In this document: piece by piece, positions 37,218 through 47,745 of the stretch
Layout: the number at the start of each line of letters is the position of its first letter
Numbering within the stretch: position 1 is the stretch's first letter
From: Brachynemurus nebulosus
Taxonomy: Eukaryota; Arthropoda; Insecta; Neuroptera; Myrmeleontidae
DNA: 64,000 nucleotides
Reading direction: 5' to 3'
Assembly: GCA_035578155.1 (NCBI GenBank)
Contig: JAPWDM010000004.1
Location: forward strand, 57,648,660-57,712,659
Notes under the pieces: model-generated
The model's database searches: none
What the model saw: only the letters and a program-made list of their open reading frames with translations
Told to the model about the DNA's origin: nothing
Program-made: the position numbers and the translations under genes

Positions 37218-37593
37218 TTTAGTGAATATCATTTTCGTATTCTAGGGACCTCAAAACAGATTTCTGCCATAGCCCCGGACTCAGATTGCGTCATGACACC
37301 TACTGTAATAGCTGAATTTCGAGTTTTCGAAATTCGCTAATATGTATATCTCTTACTAAAAATACATCTTTCCTTTTTGTTGGACTTTGATACCTCAAAA
37401 ACTCTGCAACTAGTTATAGGTACCTATACATGTTATCATGTAAATTGATACTATTATTTATTAAACATTAAAGATAAACAAATAACATGCCATTTTTATT
37501 TTATCTAGTCCTTAACTTTATTACCTTACAAAAATGCGTAACGAATTCCTTAACTATTTCCTAATTTGTTCTTATACATATGTGATATACCCC

Positions 37594-37802
37594 GTTTCAA
37601 ATACAATTGAGCATGAGTCATCGTTAAAAAAATTAAATAATTCTTATATTCCAAACAAACCAATCTTCTATTCTTTTCTAAAAACAAACTGCAAATTTAA
37701 AATTTACGCATTTGCAATAATGAAGGAGATAAAGCCAAGAAACGGAAATTATTTAAATTCATAAATGATGAATCATGGTTAAATTTAAGTGAAATGAGCC
37801 AT
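37594..37802 (+). repeat. Dispersed repeat, copy of 597-782
   Basis: Shares 'aatcttctattcttttctaa' and 'gagataaagccaagaaacgg' with the first copy. It has an extra ~25 bp near 37625. Confidence 0.75.
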
Positions 37803-37879
37803 ACCTTAAGAGTTAATTAAATACCTATACTCGTATGTATACACATATTTTGTCTATTATACCGATAAGTCGGTATCAA

Positions 37880-37882
<3 letters not shown>

Positions 37883-37921
<39 letters not shown>
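37883..37921. repeat. 39-nt T homopolymer
   Basis: Uninterrupted T run; could be the A tail of a minus-strand retroposon. Confidence 0.8.
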
Positions 37922-37926
<5 letters not shown>

Positions 37927-38447
37927 CAAATATCCTACATTAATAAATTAGTATGTATTTGAAAATTAGACCACGTATTTATTTTTTACTGTATCTATAT
38001 ATTACTAAATTTAAGGCAAAGTTAGATTAAATTATGACAGTGTGGTACGAGTCGTTTTTAGCAACTGATATTTTTAACTTCCCATTGGAAATTATTGTAA
38101 TAGATTCGATTTTACGAATCGCCAATTTAGACATATCTCCACGTTTCAAGGTCACTAGAATCCAAATCCATCGTTTTTAGCGTGATGTCTGTGTGTGCGT
38201 TCGTTAGTTCATTCGTTCATTCCTGAATTTTATTTCGTCTCGCATATCTCGAGAACAAATGATGATATCAATTCCGAACTAATTTCATTAGATGCGTAAT
38301 TAAAAAATGAAAACCGGATAAAGTTTTCAGCAAATTCGGATTAGTGGTTTGTTTTTATAATAAAAAAATGAAATTAAAAACTTTTTGTGAAATATTTATC
38401 GTCTCGCATATCTCGACAATAAATGATCATATCATTTGTTTAATGAG
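37922..38447. other. Non-coding stretch
   Basis: 'tttcgtctcgcatatctcga' recurs at 38234 and again at about 38398 ('atcgtctcgcatatctcga'), a short direct repeat. No gene. Confidence 0.4.
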
Positions 38448-38535
38448 GGGTGGAGTTCCCCACGAGATACAGGGCGCGAAGCCCCCAGTGGGGTGCGAGA
38501 GGCAAAGTCCCGATCGGGAGTTCGGAGAGCCCCCT
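38448..38535 (+). other. GC-rich island of unknown nature
   Basis: About 88 bp, strikingly GC-rich for this window, with self-complementary blocks (for example 'gcgcgaagccccc' and 'ccgatcggg'). It lies at the end of a 66-codon plus frame, giving the peptide GAKPPVGCERQSPDREFG. Neither a family nor a function is recognised. Confidence 0.4.
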
Positions 38536-38622
38536 AAAAATTAAAAATGAATTATTTATGTGCAGTAGTCTTTAAGAACACCCAATGGAAAATTGACAGT
38601 GTGGGTAGACCGGTATCGCGAC

Positions 38623-38670
38623 AAAACGTACCACTTGGGTCAATATTTACCTGTGAGGGGTTTTATTGTT
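38623..38670 (+). repeat. ~48-bp repeat shared with 47642-47692
   Basis: Opens 'gacaaaacgtaccacttggg' and ends 'gaggggttttattg'. It occurs in reverse complement at 47642-47692 inside the ACGTTTTGTCG motif cluster. Confidence 0.7.
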
Positions 38671-39335
38671 TATAGTACGGTGCAATCAGACCCAAACCTC
38701 AACATCCAAAGTAACAGTTTCACTCCAACTCCAAATTGCTCTATACAGTCCACATATTGTTTGGTAAAAAGTTACACCTTTTTGAGCGTCGGGTTTGGAA
38801 GGGAGGAGGGTAGAAGTAGGCAAATTAACGGTTTTCGTCAGTTTTTTTTTTTTTTTTTTTAAATATTTCGAAAACTATGTAGTTTAGCGCAAAAAGTTCC
38901 TTTAAATAGTATGGCTGTCCCCATTGTATTTAACTTGTTTCCGTTACATTATTTTTGTTACTTTTCGGATTGTTCCATAATTTAGTGATTATTTTTATTG
39001 TATTTAATTAAAGTAAAAAGACCCTGCGGTGTGATTTACTTTTTAGACCGGTCTTTTTAGTAAAATTAATAACCCCGGATATACTATTTTGATGTATCTT
39101 TTATAACGGTTTAATAATTTTTTTGGATTTTCAAAATTGTCATTATACTTTACTAATTATTATTTGATATTTTTCTTGTGAAAATTTCTTGAATGTATGC
39201 ATAATACATACATATATAACTGTTCTTATAAAATTTAAAGCTATTTCTCCACTTTTGTAAATTTTTGCAATACTTAAAGTGGTTTTTTCTTGTAGATATA
39301 TATAATTTTATACTGACGAAGACGATTTCGAGTTA
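38671..39335. other. Non-coding, with a poly-T run at 38841-38860
   Basis: No gene recognised before the transposon end at 39336. Confidence 0.4.
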
Positions 39336-39777
39336 TGTAGGGGAGACCGGGGCACGTTGGCCATATTTTTTTAATTTTCTTTATATTAATTTTTTTTTAC
39401 ATATTTAAATTTAAATTTATGAAATTATTGTTAAATTTTAGAGCAGTCTTCCTGAATCTGAATGGCAATTATTAATCTTGAAAATATGAGTTAGAAAATT
39501 TTTTAAAAATTAATTACTCAACACATGTCCAGTGGGCCAATCTGCCCCTACCTCGGGATAAGTTGGCCCAGAGGCTGGGGCACGTTGACCCATGTAATCT
39601 TTTGATAAGTTAAACTAGTATAACTTTAGGAAGTGGAAATAAAACTAACAGTTACCAAGAAATATACTTTAATGTACATAAAATCAAGTTGAATATTGAG
39701 TTAAATGCTTAACATCTTATTATAACAACGGCAAAGCTTAAACTTATTGGGATTTATAGTGCCTTAATACAAACCAG

Positions 39778-40268
39778 TCAACTGTAATCACTGTCTAGAT
39801 CTAAAGGATCAGCACAGTTATAACACTCATAAAATAGTCCACGGATTTCATTTTTCACGCATGTCTGATGAGCCAAACGCTTGCAGTTTGTGCATTGAAT
39901 CCATTGTGCTTCAGGTTGACTGTCTGAAAAAGGCTTGAGACACCTTAGGCACAGTGAATCTTCATCTTCCTCATCGTCATTGTCATCATCATTGTTATCT
40001 TGCCTTGATTTCTTCTTGCGTTTCACTGCAATTGATTTAGTTAATTTCAATCTACCACTGCTAGTACTTTCGTTCTGAAAAAGAGTTTTTTTAGCCTGTG
40101 ATTTAATTTTTCTTTCCAGTGCCTTCGCCTTCTTTTCTTTTGCACTTTTTTGTTCTTCCTCGAGGGCTTTTTTAACTGGAGTATCTATCACTATAGCAGA
40201 AACTCTTTTCCTTTTCCCTGCTGCCATACCTTTTCTAGGCTCTGCTTTTTCAAGAGGTCTGATCTCTT
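39778..40268 (-). pseudogene. psq-type transposase C-terminal exon: basic region and PHD-like finger
   Basis: The minus strand begins with an EEIRPLEKAEPRKG stretch, typical of the tail after the DDE domain in arthropod jerky/pogo-like transposases. A Lys-rich, probably nuclear-targeting and coiled segment follows (residues about 20-75 of the ORF starting MAAGKRKRV), then an acidic run (DDDNDDEEDED). The finger CLRCLKPF...WIQCTNCKRLAHQTC...CYNC ends at 39778-39780. The upstream DDE core is missing. I could not join this exon in frame to the psq exon with the AG sites visible, so the copy is probably defective. Confidence 0.7.
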
Positions 40269-40419
40269 CTGGAGTTGGAAATGATCTTATATTTTATAGA
40301 AATAGGCAGAGATAGGAGATTTTATAGAGATAGATACAATGACAATTGCAGGGATAGAGAAAAAAAATTGAAAACTAGCTTTGCAATTAAAGATAATTTT
40401 AGTTAATAGTATTTCTTAC

Positions 40420-40731
40420 CTGAAATCTTTTATCGTAGCCAAATTTATCCCAAGGCTTCTTTTGCGCATTAAGTATTTGTAGGACTCCTCCTGGTTGAGA
40501 GTCTTGGTCCAGTGGCATGAGGTGCAGTTCAGTTTCAGGTAACTGCGTAGACTGACATGAGGTCTGTTTGTACTTGGCACAGTACCTGCCCAAATTTTTT
40601 CTTGGAATCCCAAATTCCTCACTAACAGCCCTCACAGATCTTTCCTTCTCTTTTACTTCTAAAACTGCTTTCAGCATCGTGTCTTCAGAAATCATTCCCC
40701 ATTCAGTTTTCCTTTTATAATTTCGGACCAT
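40420..40731 (-). CDS. psq-HTH first exon of a transposase
   Basis: Starts MVRNYKRKTEWGMISEDTML (ATG at 40729-40731). AVLEVKEKERSVRAVSEEFG and IPRKNLGRY complete a pipsqueak-type helix-turn-helix in residues about 1-55. The exon ends KRFQ at a clean donor CAG|GTAAGA (intron begins 40419), giving 104 codons. The longer open frame to 40872 adds an unrelated 47-residue leader, which I reject. This domain binds the transposon ends in the family. A hydrolytic core should follow but is absent before the PHD exon about 150 bp away. Confidence 0.75.
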
Positions 40732-41204
40732 TTTTATGTTCTTACAAATGAAACTAAAACAAGGCTCTAACTTGTATGTTCCAACAATAAGGAAATGAAC
40801 CAGATTCTGACTCTTCAGATCGCTATTTAAGATTATGACAAAATTTACAGGTTGTTTTGACCTTTGAAACATATAAAAATATATTTAATTTCGAAAATTA
40901 TTTTAATAATTTAATAAATTCGACGAATTAGAAATATTATTGTCATTAAAAATAACAAACTTTTCATCAAGTTAAAAAAATATATAGGACGGGGCAGGTT
41001 GGCCCGGGTGGCCATCGTGTCCCGTCATCTCTGGGCCAACCTGCCGCATCGCCATTTTTAAAATAAATTCTAGTCGTAACAAAACCCACTAAAGCAATTT
41101 AGATTATACGCCATAAAACAATAATCCTTAAACTACGATCTTTAATTTTTTAATAATAATAATAATAATAATTTATTACTCGAAAGAAAATTTACAACAG
41201 TTCG

Positions 41205-42593
41205 TCAACAAAAGATAAGTCTATTTGTATTAAAATATTCATGTACTGTATAATATGCTTTGCTAATAAGAGCATTCTTAATAATATTTTGGAATCTTGT
41301 GTTAGGTAAGCACTTCATATTATCTGGTAATTTGTTGTACAGTAGTAGACATAAGTAATTGGTGGTCTGCTGCGTTTTTTTGTACTTATGATTTGCAATA
41401 TACAAGTGATCTCTTTGTCTAGTGTTATGACCATGTACATTGTGAACAGGAGACCACAAATTCTTATTCCTATGCACATAGTTCAGGGCCTGATACACAA
41501 AAATTGAAGGAACGGTCAATATTTTTAAATTTATAAAAGAAAGTTTGCAACTGTCATTGTAAGACAGACCAGCAAGGCATCTAATGATCCGTTTTTGGAT
41601 TTTAAATATACGGTCCATTTTACAACTATTGCCCCATAATAAAATGTTGTAAGCTACTGTACTGTAAAAGCTACTATAGTACACTAATTTTGCTGTATCT
41701 GAGTTGACACATTTTGAAATCTTAAAAATTTGATAATATGCACTGTTTAATTTTTTTGCTAACTTATGTATTTCACATTGCCATGATAGTTTGTTATCAA
41801 TAAGTATACCCAAAAAGTTTACAGAGGTAATGTCCGTGGTTCTAGATAATTCAAAATTTATATGTTGTGTTTTTTGATCATTCATTTGTAAGCGGTTATT
41901 TAAAAACCAGCTTTTAGCCTCCATTAAGCATTTACTTTCCAAATTAATTAACGTGTCCATATCATTACTTTTCGTTAAAAATGTAGTATCATCCGCAAAA
42001 AGAGCAGTTCCAAGTGCCGATAAATTAGCTGGAAGATCATTAATAAAAATTATAAACAATACTGGTCCCAATATTGATCCTTGTGGAACACCAAATTCGA
42101 TTTTCTTCATAGTAGCAGTATTGTCTTGAACTACAACTCTTTGGTATCTATTTGACAGATAGTAATTCAATTTTGTTAATAGAATATCGTGATTGATGCA
42201 GTCAAAAGCCTTGCTTAAATCTAGAAATGTCGCTGATGCAATTTCCTTGTTATCAATGGCTTCAAAAATCAATTCCATTATGTGAATCACTGCTTTAATT
42301 GTTGATTTATTTTCGCGATAACCAAATTGGTAGTTCGAGAACAAATTATTTTTTTCGAAAAAATTTACTAACCTATCCTTTAAAACTAATTCAAAAATTT
42401 TTGATAAAACGGGTAGGATCGATATTGGTCTGTAATTACTAATTTCATTTGTGTCACCTTTTTTGTGTAAAGGTATAATTTTCGCTAGTTTCAGCTTATC
42501 GGGAAAATAACCTGCTAAAAAGCATTTATTAATTATAAAAGATAGTGGTGTCGAAATTGTGTTCTTTACAGACTTTAGAATAAAAGAATTCAT
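41205..42593 (-). CDS. LINE reverse transcriptase (ORF2 C-terminal half)
   Basis: 462 residues. RT blocks in order: NYRPISILPVLSKIFE (~55-70), ATFLDLSKAFDCINHD with the first catalytic Asp (~117-132), GVPQGSILGPVLFIIFINDL (~168-187), ALFADDTTFL with the catalytic Asp pair (~196-205), KTQHINF, and FLGILIDNKLSWQ (~258-270). The C-terminal ~190 residues are the thumb and the usual LINE tail, including RIIRCLAGLSYNDSC. It runs open to a stop shortly before the (ATT)n tail. The first Met is an artefact of the frame: the protein should continue from upstream, but a frameshift near 42600 breaks it. It copies its RNA into DNA at the nicked target in an intact element. Confidence 0.88.
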   Translation of the reverse strand: MNSFILKSVKNTISTPLSFIINKCFLAGYFPDKLKLAKIIPLHKKGDTNEISNYRPISILPVLSKIFELVLKDRLVNFFEKNNLFSNYQFGYRENKSTIKAVIHIMELIFEAIDNKEIASATFLDLSKAFDCINHDILLTKLNYYLSNRYQRVVVQDNTATMKKIEFGVPQGSILGPVLFIIFINDLPANLSALGTALFADDTTFLTKSNDMDTLINLESKCLMEAKSWFLNNRLQMNDQKTQHINFELSRTTDITSVNFLGILIDNKLSWQCEIHKLAKKLNSAYYQIFKISKCVNSDTAKLVYYSSFYSTVAYNILLWGNSCKMDRIFKIQKRIIRCLAGLSYNDSCKLSFINLKILTVPSIFVYQALNYVHRNKNLWSPVHNVHGHNTRQRDHLYIANHKYKKTQQTTNYLCLLLYNKLPDNMKCLPNTRFQNIIKNALISKAYYTVHEYFNTNRLIFC

Positions 42594-42711
42594 ACCAAAT
42601 ATGTCCGGAGTTTAGAATTATTTAACTTGTCAATATATTTTGCAACCTCGTTGGGTGTAGTCGGTAAAATATAAAAAGAGTTTTGGGGAGAATTTACTTT
42701 CTTCAAGTTAT

Positions 42712-43032
42712 TTAAATTAAAATCAGTATTTGGTAATTTTTCATCAATATTACTGACCTCGTCAATAAAGAAACTATTAAAATCGTTTGCTTGTATATCA
42801 GTATTGTTTTTTTTGTTTTTTTTTTACCTAGTTCTCGATTAATGATATTCCAAGTAGCTTTGGATTTATCGTCAGCATTTAATATATATGTTGAATTTGC
42901 GGAAATTTTTGCTTTTCTTAATTCATGTTTATAAAATTTCTTATATTTGGAAATATCATTCTTTATATTCATATCAGTTGTAGAATGACCAACAATTGTT
43001 AAAATATCTAGATTCTTTTTCATCTGAAACAA
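42712..43032 (-). pseudogene. LINE ORF2 linker segment (frameshifted)
   Basis: Between endonuclease and RT, and in another frame from both. KSKATWNIINRELGKKKTKK matches the conserved 'K(S)TWxIIN' linker of such LINEs. A poly-T/A run near 42806-42825 after the Lys stretch is the likely frameshift site. Confidence 0.7.
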
Positions 43033-43118
43033 TTCCTCTGTAAACCACTGTACCTGTTGATTTTGTTTATTAATGTTAACTTTTTTTAATGGAAAAGAAT
43101 TTTCAAAAATATTTACAA

Positions 43119-43721
43119 TTATACTAAAAAATAATCAAAGCAAGTTTGAGCATTATCTAAAGAGTAAATAGTTGACCAATTAATGTCATTTAATGATGAT
43201 ATGAAGCAGTTTAACTTATTGTTGTTATATATTTGACGTGAAAAAATACTTACTTTTGGAACTTTAATATGTTCAAGTTTAATTTTAAGTGAAATACTTA
43301 AGTGATTAGACAGTAAATCGTTAACAACCTCAGAAGTGCACTCAAGTTTATGTAATTTTACAATACAGTTATCTAAACAGCTAATTGATCCATTGTGAAT
43401 TCTAGTTGGTTCATTGATAATGTGTTTCATATTGACCGATTCCAACAAATCCAAAAATTTATGTACATCTGCACCTGAATCGAATATATTTACGTTAAAA
43501 TCGCCGCAGATAATAATATTCTTACCAGTGTGTTCTAAAAAGTGAAATGCCACATTAGTTTTATCTAAAAATACTTCAAAATCAGCACTTGGTGATCTGT
43601 AGAAAGTAGCTACAATTGTATTTAATTCTTGCAGTTCAATACAAGTAAGTTCAAAAACTTTTTCTTCATTTAAATAATTTAATTTGTTGAATTGATTAAT
43701 TACGCTACTTATCTGTTGCAC
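43119..43721 (-). pseudogene. LINE APE-type endonuclease, N-terminally truncated
   Basis: About 200 residues: TIVATFYRSPSADFEVF, then the catalytic-type GDFN motif in NIIICGDFNVNIF, then SCLDNCIV, then LLSNHLSISL, where the usual Ser-Asp-His reads Ser-Asn-His. The first third of the domain, with the conserved Asn and Glu, is lost by 5' truncation. A frameshift follows toward the linker. Confidence 0.8.
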
Positions 43722-43971
43722 CTAAAGTAATCAAAAATTAAATAGCACAGTTTTAATAGACGAGTAGAATTTTACTAAAATACGCAGAAAAACAATTAAT
43801 CACTACAACTTGTCCAAAACTGCTCCGCCAACCATATAGGTTCTGTAGAGGGACGGAGACAGTGCTACCAACCTACTGATTGATTCCTAGCACGATCCTG
43901 CGTCTATTGTATGAACTAACTCGACTGGGCCATCCTACCCCTATGGCCAACGTGCCCCGGTCTCCCCTACA

Positions 43972-44194
43972 TGACAAATCTGAGTAGCTATCTTCTATAA
44001 GGATACTTTTCATAGTTATATATCTTTTTAAAGAAATATTAAGTAGTACCAGAGAACAAAGAGAACGAACATTACTCTGTCTATACTAGGGAAACGAGCG
44101 TAACCGCAAAGGATAGAAAATAAACCCCCACTATGTTATATATGTACACGCGGAGTTGTGTGTGTTAGTCCGTTGGATGTTGTGTGTATGGGTG
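43972..44194. other. Short non-coding spacer
   Basis: No feature recognised. Confidence 0.4.
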
Positions 44195-44209
44195 CCCAGT
44201 GAACATAAA

Positions 44210-44640
44210 ATGTAAATGTGATGTAACAAGGAAATAACAAGTTACGTAACTTTTTTGACTTATGGGTGACGTAACAATTATATAAAATTAGAGTTTTATG
44301 TTATATACCTAATTGTTACCTGTATGTTACGTAACAGTTACATGCCATTGTGACTGTAATAAAATGTCACATTTGTGACTGCTATGTTACGTTTAGATGA
44401 TGTATCAAGATTGCTTTGATAAAACGTCACAGTGTGACTCTTATGTTATGTCTTCGCAACCTAACAATGTTACTTTGATAAAACCTCACAGAACTGACTC
44501 TTATGTTATGTTCTTGTGACGTATCAACGTTACTTTAATGAAATGTCACAACTATGACTCTTTTTTTATGTCCTGATGACCTAACAATGTTACTTTGAAC
44601 AAAACGTCACAACAGTACTCTTTTGTGACGTTCCTCACGA
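44210..44640. repeat. About 60-bp tandem repeats rich in TGTTACGT/GTGAC motifs
   Basis: Seven or so diverged units. The clearer ones (44380-44640) contain 'caatgttactttgataaaac' followed by 'tcaca..tgactcttatgtta'. Unit length is about 60-65 bp. They form the subterminal region of the 44195 element. Confidence 0.85.
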
Positions 44641-44736
44641 ATTGATACATTTAAAATTAATATGGTAACAAAACATTTCACAAAAGTGACAAGTGAAATG
44701 TTGTATTAATATTGATACGTCACAAAAACATAACAA

Positions 44737-45127
44737 CCCTGACAGAAAAAAATCTATGAAAAAAATTATGACAAATTATGAAAAACTATGAAAAACATAT
44801 CTAAATTTAGACACTTTTATGATTATAATTCATTATCATACTTTTTCAGAAAAATTCATCGTTTGTTAGAAATTGTCGTTAAAAAAAAAGAGATTTTCAT
44901 AGATTTTCAGACATTCAGATGTAATAGATATTCATATTTTTTCATAGTTATTCATAACGCATAATCATAATATTTTAGAATTATGCATAATTTTTCATTA
45001 AAGCCATGGTCATTTTTTATGATTTTCTATGAAAAAATATGATTTTTTAATAATTTACTGTTTCATAGAGTTTCATAACATTTTATAGAATTTATCATAG
45101 TTTTTCATAATTTTTTTTCCGCCAGGG
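44737..45127. mobile_element. 391-bp MITE with ATGAAAA-type internal repeats
   Basis: CCCTGACAGAAAAAAATCTA at the left and the inverted CCCTGGCGGAAAAAAAATTA at the right. The interior is built of short 'tatgaaaaactatgaaa'-like phrases in both directions. No target duplication recognised. Confidence 0.65.
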
Positions 45128-45248
45128 AAAAGAGTCATGATTGCGACATTTCATTAAAACAACATTAATACGTCGTTAAAACAACGTTAATTTTGTTACA
45201 TATTAATTTAAAAATGAAACGTTTATGAAAATTTTTGTAAGGCTTTAT

Positions 45249-45372
45249 TAGTCGAATTTTCTCCGAAAAATTAGACTTATACAGTCTATACGATAAGAGC
45301 TGCGAGAGGCGAGAGTAGGGGCGCTATCCGTTTTCGGACCCGTAGAACACGAATATGTAGAAAAAAAAAATG

Positions 45373-45439
<67 letters not shown>

Positions 45440-46945
45440 CCCGCCACCTTTTAATTTGTGTAGGGCCCCCCTATGGAAGTTAAGAGATGAAATTTGGTAA
45501 ATGGGGCTCATTTTCGAGGCACCTCATACTATCAAAGTGGGGTCAAATTTTGGGCAAATTTTTTTTCTGACCCGACCTTTAAGGGGGTGGTGGGGAGCGG
45601 AAAAGCAATAAAACTTTTCCAAACCGGTTTTAAATAATGTTTCGGTCAATTATCTAAAACATATCCAAAATTCAGCTTCCTAGGATGATATGGTGGGAGT
45701 AGAGGGGGGAAAAACGATTTTCACTGGATCTAACAGGCCCCCAGCCCCCCAGAATTAACGTAGAGGGTTGAAATTTGGTGTGTTGATAAAGTTCGTACCT
45801 AGGTTGTGCTTTTTGGAGGTTTTAATATTTTACCCCCACCCCCCTCATTTTTAAGCTACAATTTCATGCATTTTCGACGTTTTCGAAGTTTGTACCACTC
45901 GCACAGGTCACCCGAATAAACCTAGAGGGCTGAAATTTTGTATTCGGATTGAGTTAGTATCAAGGAGGTGCCTTTTGGGGGTCTCGACTTTTAACCCCTA
46001 CCCCCACCATTTTTATACCCAAAAGAACATGATTTTTCTTGTTTTTTAACAGTTTCGTTCGGGTCAAAATCTCCCCAAATAAACCTAGAGGGCTGAAATT
46101 TGGTGTACAGGTTAAGCTAATAGCCAGACACTGTTTTTTGGAGGTTTCAACTTTTAACCCTTACCCCCACGATTTTTACGCCAATATTTCCTTAATTTTT
46201 TTGCTTGTTTTCTAACACGTCTAGAGACTCCATAAGGAAACCTAGAGGGCTGAAATTTTGTACGTGTATTCAGTTAGTATCCAGCTAGTACCTTGTAGGG
46301 AGTCCGCATCACTATTCCCCCCACTTCTCCCATTTTTACATCGGAATTGAATGCTATTGTTAAATGTGTTTTAAAAGCATTATGTTTATTCTAAATACAA
46401 GTAGGCGAATAGTAATTTTAAAAAATTTAAAAAAAAGTGAACTTACTTTTATGACAAATGAAATACATACATATTAAGTAATTTAAAAATGTTATTAAAG
46501 TCACTGTTTATTTATAAATTAGGAATTTTGGATTTTTAGTATTTATAAAATAGAAATTTTGGATTTTTTTGGAAAGAAAAAATATCTTTATAAAGGCCTT
46601 CCAGTTTACTATTTAAGGTCCTTTTTTAATTTTTAAAACTAAAACATAAAGGCAATTAGCGGATAAACATGGGCAGGAATGTCCTCGTACGAATTGTGTT
46701 GGCTTTTTTTCTGCTACCTGTTTTCGGCACAAAATTGAAATTTACTGAGATACAGCCCTTAAATACTTAAAACCTTTTTTTAAAGCCTCGATCAGCCGAA
46801 CACTCATCACCAGTTTTGAAACCAACAATATGACAAGTCGGTTGTAGACTTTCAATCACATTTCGCTTGTAGACATTCAATACCGAAGATAAAGGGGAAA
46901 ATTCGACTACCGTGATGGGGCCCCGCTGCTCACGGCGTTTTTTTT
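45249..46945 (-). repeat. Family A repeat, most complete copy (about 1.7 kb)
   Basis: Covers in one piece what is split at 1249-2010 and 5211-6475. It begins TAGTCGAATTTTCTCCG and has near its far end an inverted TAGTCGAATTTTCCCC (right edge 46909), but similarity to the 1.5-kb copy runs ~35 bp further ('cccgctgctcacggcg'). The inner ~900 bp are the diverged 170-190 bp units. No coding frame; the element type is unknown. Confidence 0.8.
45377..45436. repeat. (TA)n microsatellite inside family A
   Basis: About 30 TA units after 'aaatgtctga'. Confidence 0.95.
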
Positions 46946-46987
46946 ATTATTTTGTTATATATATTAATATATAACGATCAGAATAAA

Positions 46988-47111
46988 TAAGTGAGTTTGG
47001 TCTAGTGGTTAAGACTGCCGATTATTTAAAAGATGCTTCAGCTTGGATAATTGATCAAATCCTGGAACGGTCAACAAAAAAAAAAAAAAATAATAATAAT
47101 AATAATAATTT
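46988..47111 (+). repeat. tRNA-derived SINE-like element
   Basis: 'tggtctagtggttaagact' is a good polymerase III A box of tRNA type. About 45 bp later 'gatcaaatcctggaac' approximates a B box. It ends in 15 A and (TAA)n. There is no plausible cloverleaf, and the acceptor stem does not pair, so it is not a tRNA gene. Confidence 0.6.
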
Positions 47112-47594
47112 AGGTGTATGTATGTCAATAAGTTGGTAATATTTGTATGTAATGTTAATAAGAAACAAAAAAAGGGAATTTTGAATTTGCTTTTTGCAAA
47201 AGAAGGCGTGAGTTTTATCTATAAGGTAACATCAAAGTTATATTTTCCTAAAACGTAACAAGAACATAACTATGTTACGTCACATTGTTACGTTTATAAG
47301 TGGGAAATTGTAAGTTACATGTGAGTCACATGTGACTTTCAGTTCTGTCACTGTGACATAAAATTTACAGAAAAATGTTCACTGGGTTTCTTGCATACAT
47401 ATATACATAATATGTACGTGGTGGTGGTACGTATGATGTACGTATACCACGTACATATACCGTGTTAATACGAGAGGTAACAATATGACAACAATTGAAA
47501 CATACCCATTGAGTGCTGGCGAATGAATGAGGACTAAGTAGCCTAAGATGCACATAAATGCCCATAAGTGATTGCAGAAAAGAGATAGATGTAT

Positions 47595-47745
47595 TCGTTC
47601 TATTTGTTCTGTGAGTGGTACGTTTTGTCGGGGTATATTAAGCAATAAAACCCTTCACAGGTAAATATTGACCCAAGTGGTACGTTTTGTCGCCAATACG
47701 TTTTGTCGCTGGTATGTTTTGTCGTGTATTCGGGTAGACCTGTCT
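47595..47745. repeat. Cluster of ACGTTTTGTCG motifs
   Basis: 'ggtacgttttgtcg' occurs at about 47617 and 47679, and variants 'acgttttgtcg' and 'atgttttgtcg' follow at about 47697 and 47713. Between the first two lies the 48-bp block also found, reversed, at 38623-38670. Confidence 0.65.

Larger units (their letters stand above)
41145..43728 (-). mobile_element. 5'-truncated LINE (CR1/L2/Daphne-like group)
   Basis: On the minus strand it carries part of an APE endonuclease, a linker and a complete reverse transcriptase, and ends in an (ATT)n tail (41157-41172) next to an A/T run. The 5' end stops inside the endonuclease at about 43728, as expected from incomplete reverse transcription. It is inserted in the psq/PHD transposon. 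The clade is inferred from RT wording only. Confidence 0.85.
39336..43971 (-). mobile_element. psq/PHD-type DNA transposon carrying a LINE
   Basis: Inverted ends TGTAGGGGAGACCGGGGCAC, extending through 'gttggccata', at both sides. The left flank is TA (39334-39335), the right flank TG, so one duplicated target is damaged. The motif 'ggggca.gttggcc' recurs internally near 39540, 39565, 40990 and 41035. Without the LINE (about 41145-43728) it is ~2 kb and encodes, on the minus strand, a psq-HTH exon and a PHD-finger exon. The end architecture parallels 20967-21911 and 54206-54762. Confidence 0.88.
44195..47386. mobile_element. 3.2-kb TIR element, unassigned
   Basis: CCCAGTGAACATAAAATG at the left and the inverted CCCAGTGAACATTTTTC at the right share a 12-bp core. 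No matching target duplication was found. The ends carry 'tgttacgt'/'gtgac' motifs: a ~60-bp tandem array on the left and a shorter related stretch at 47222-47360 on the right. It contains a MITE, family A and a SINE, and no transposase. Confidence 0.65.

Noticed and set aside
38344..38544. 66-aa ORF ending in a Pro/Gly-rich peptide as a gene
   Set aside because: No start context, no splice sites, and the unusual half is explained by the GC-rich island.
39778..40227. Host PHD-finger protein gene
   Set aside because: It lies between transposon ends and is preceded by the EEIRPLEKAEPRKG tail typical of psq-type transposases.
46988..47070. Functional tRNA gene
   Set aside because: Only A- and B-box-like blocks are present; acceptor and anticodon stems do not pair, and an A-rich tail follows.
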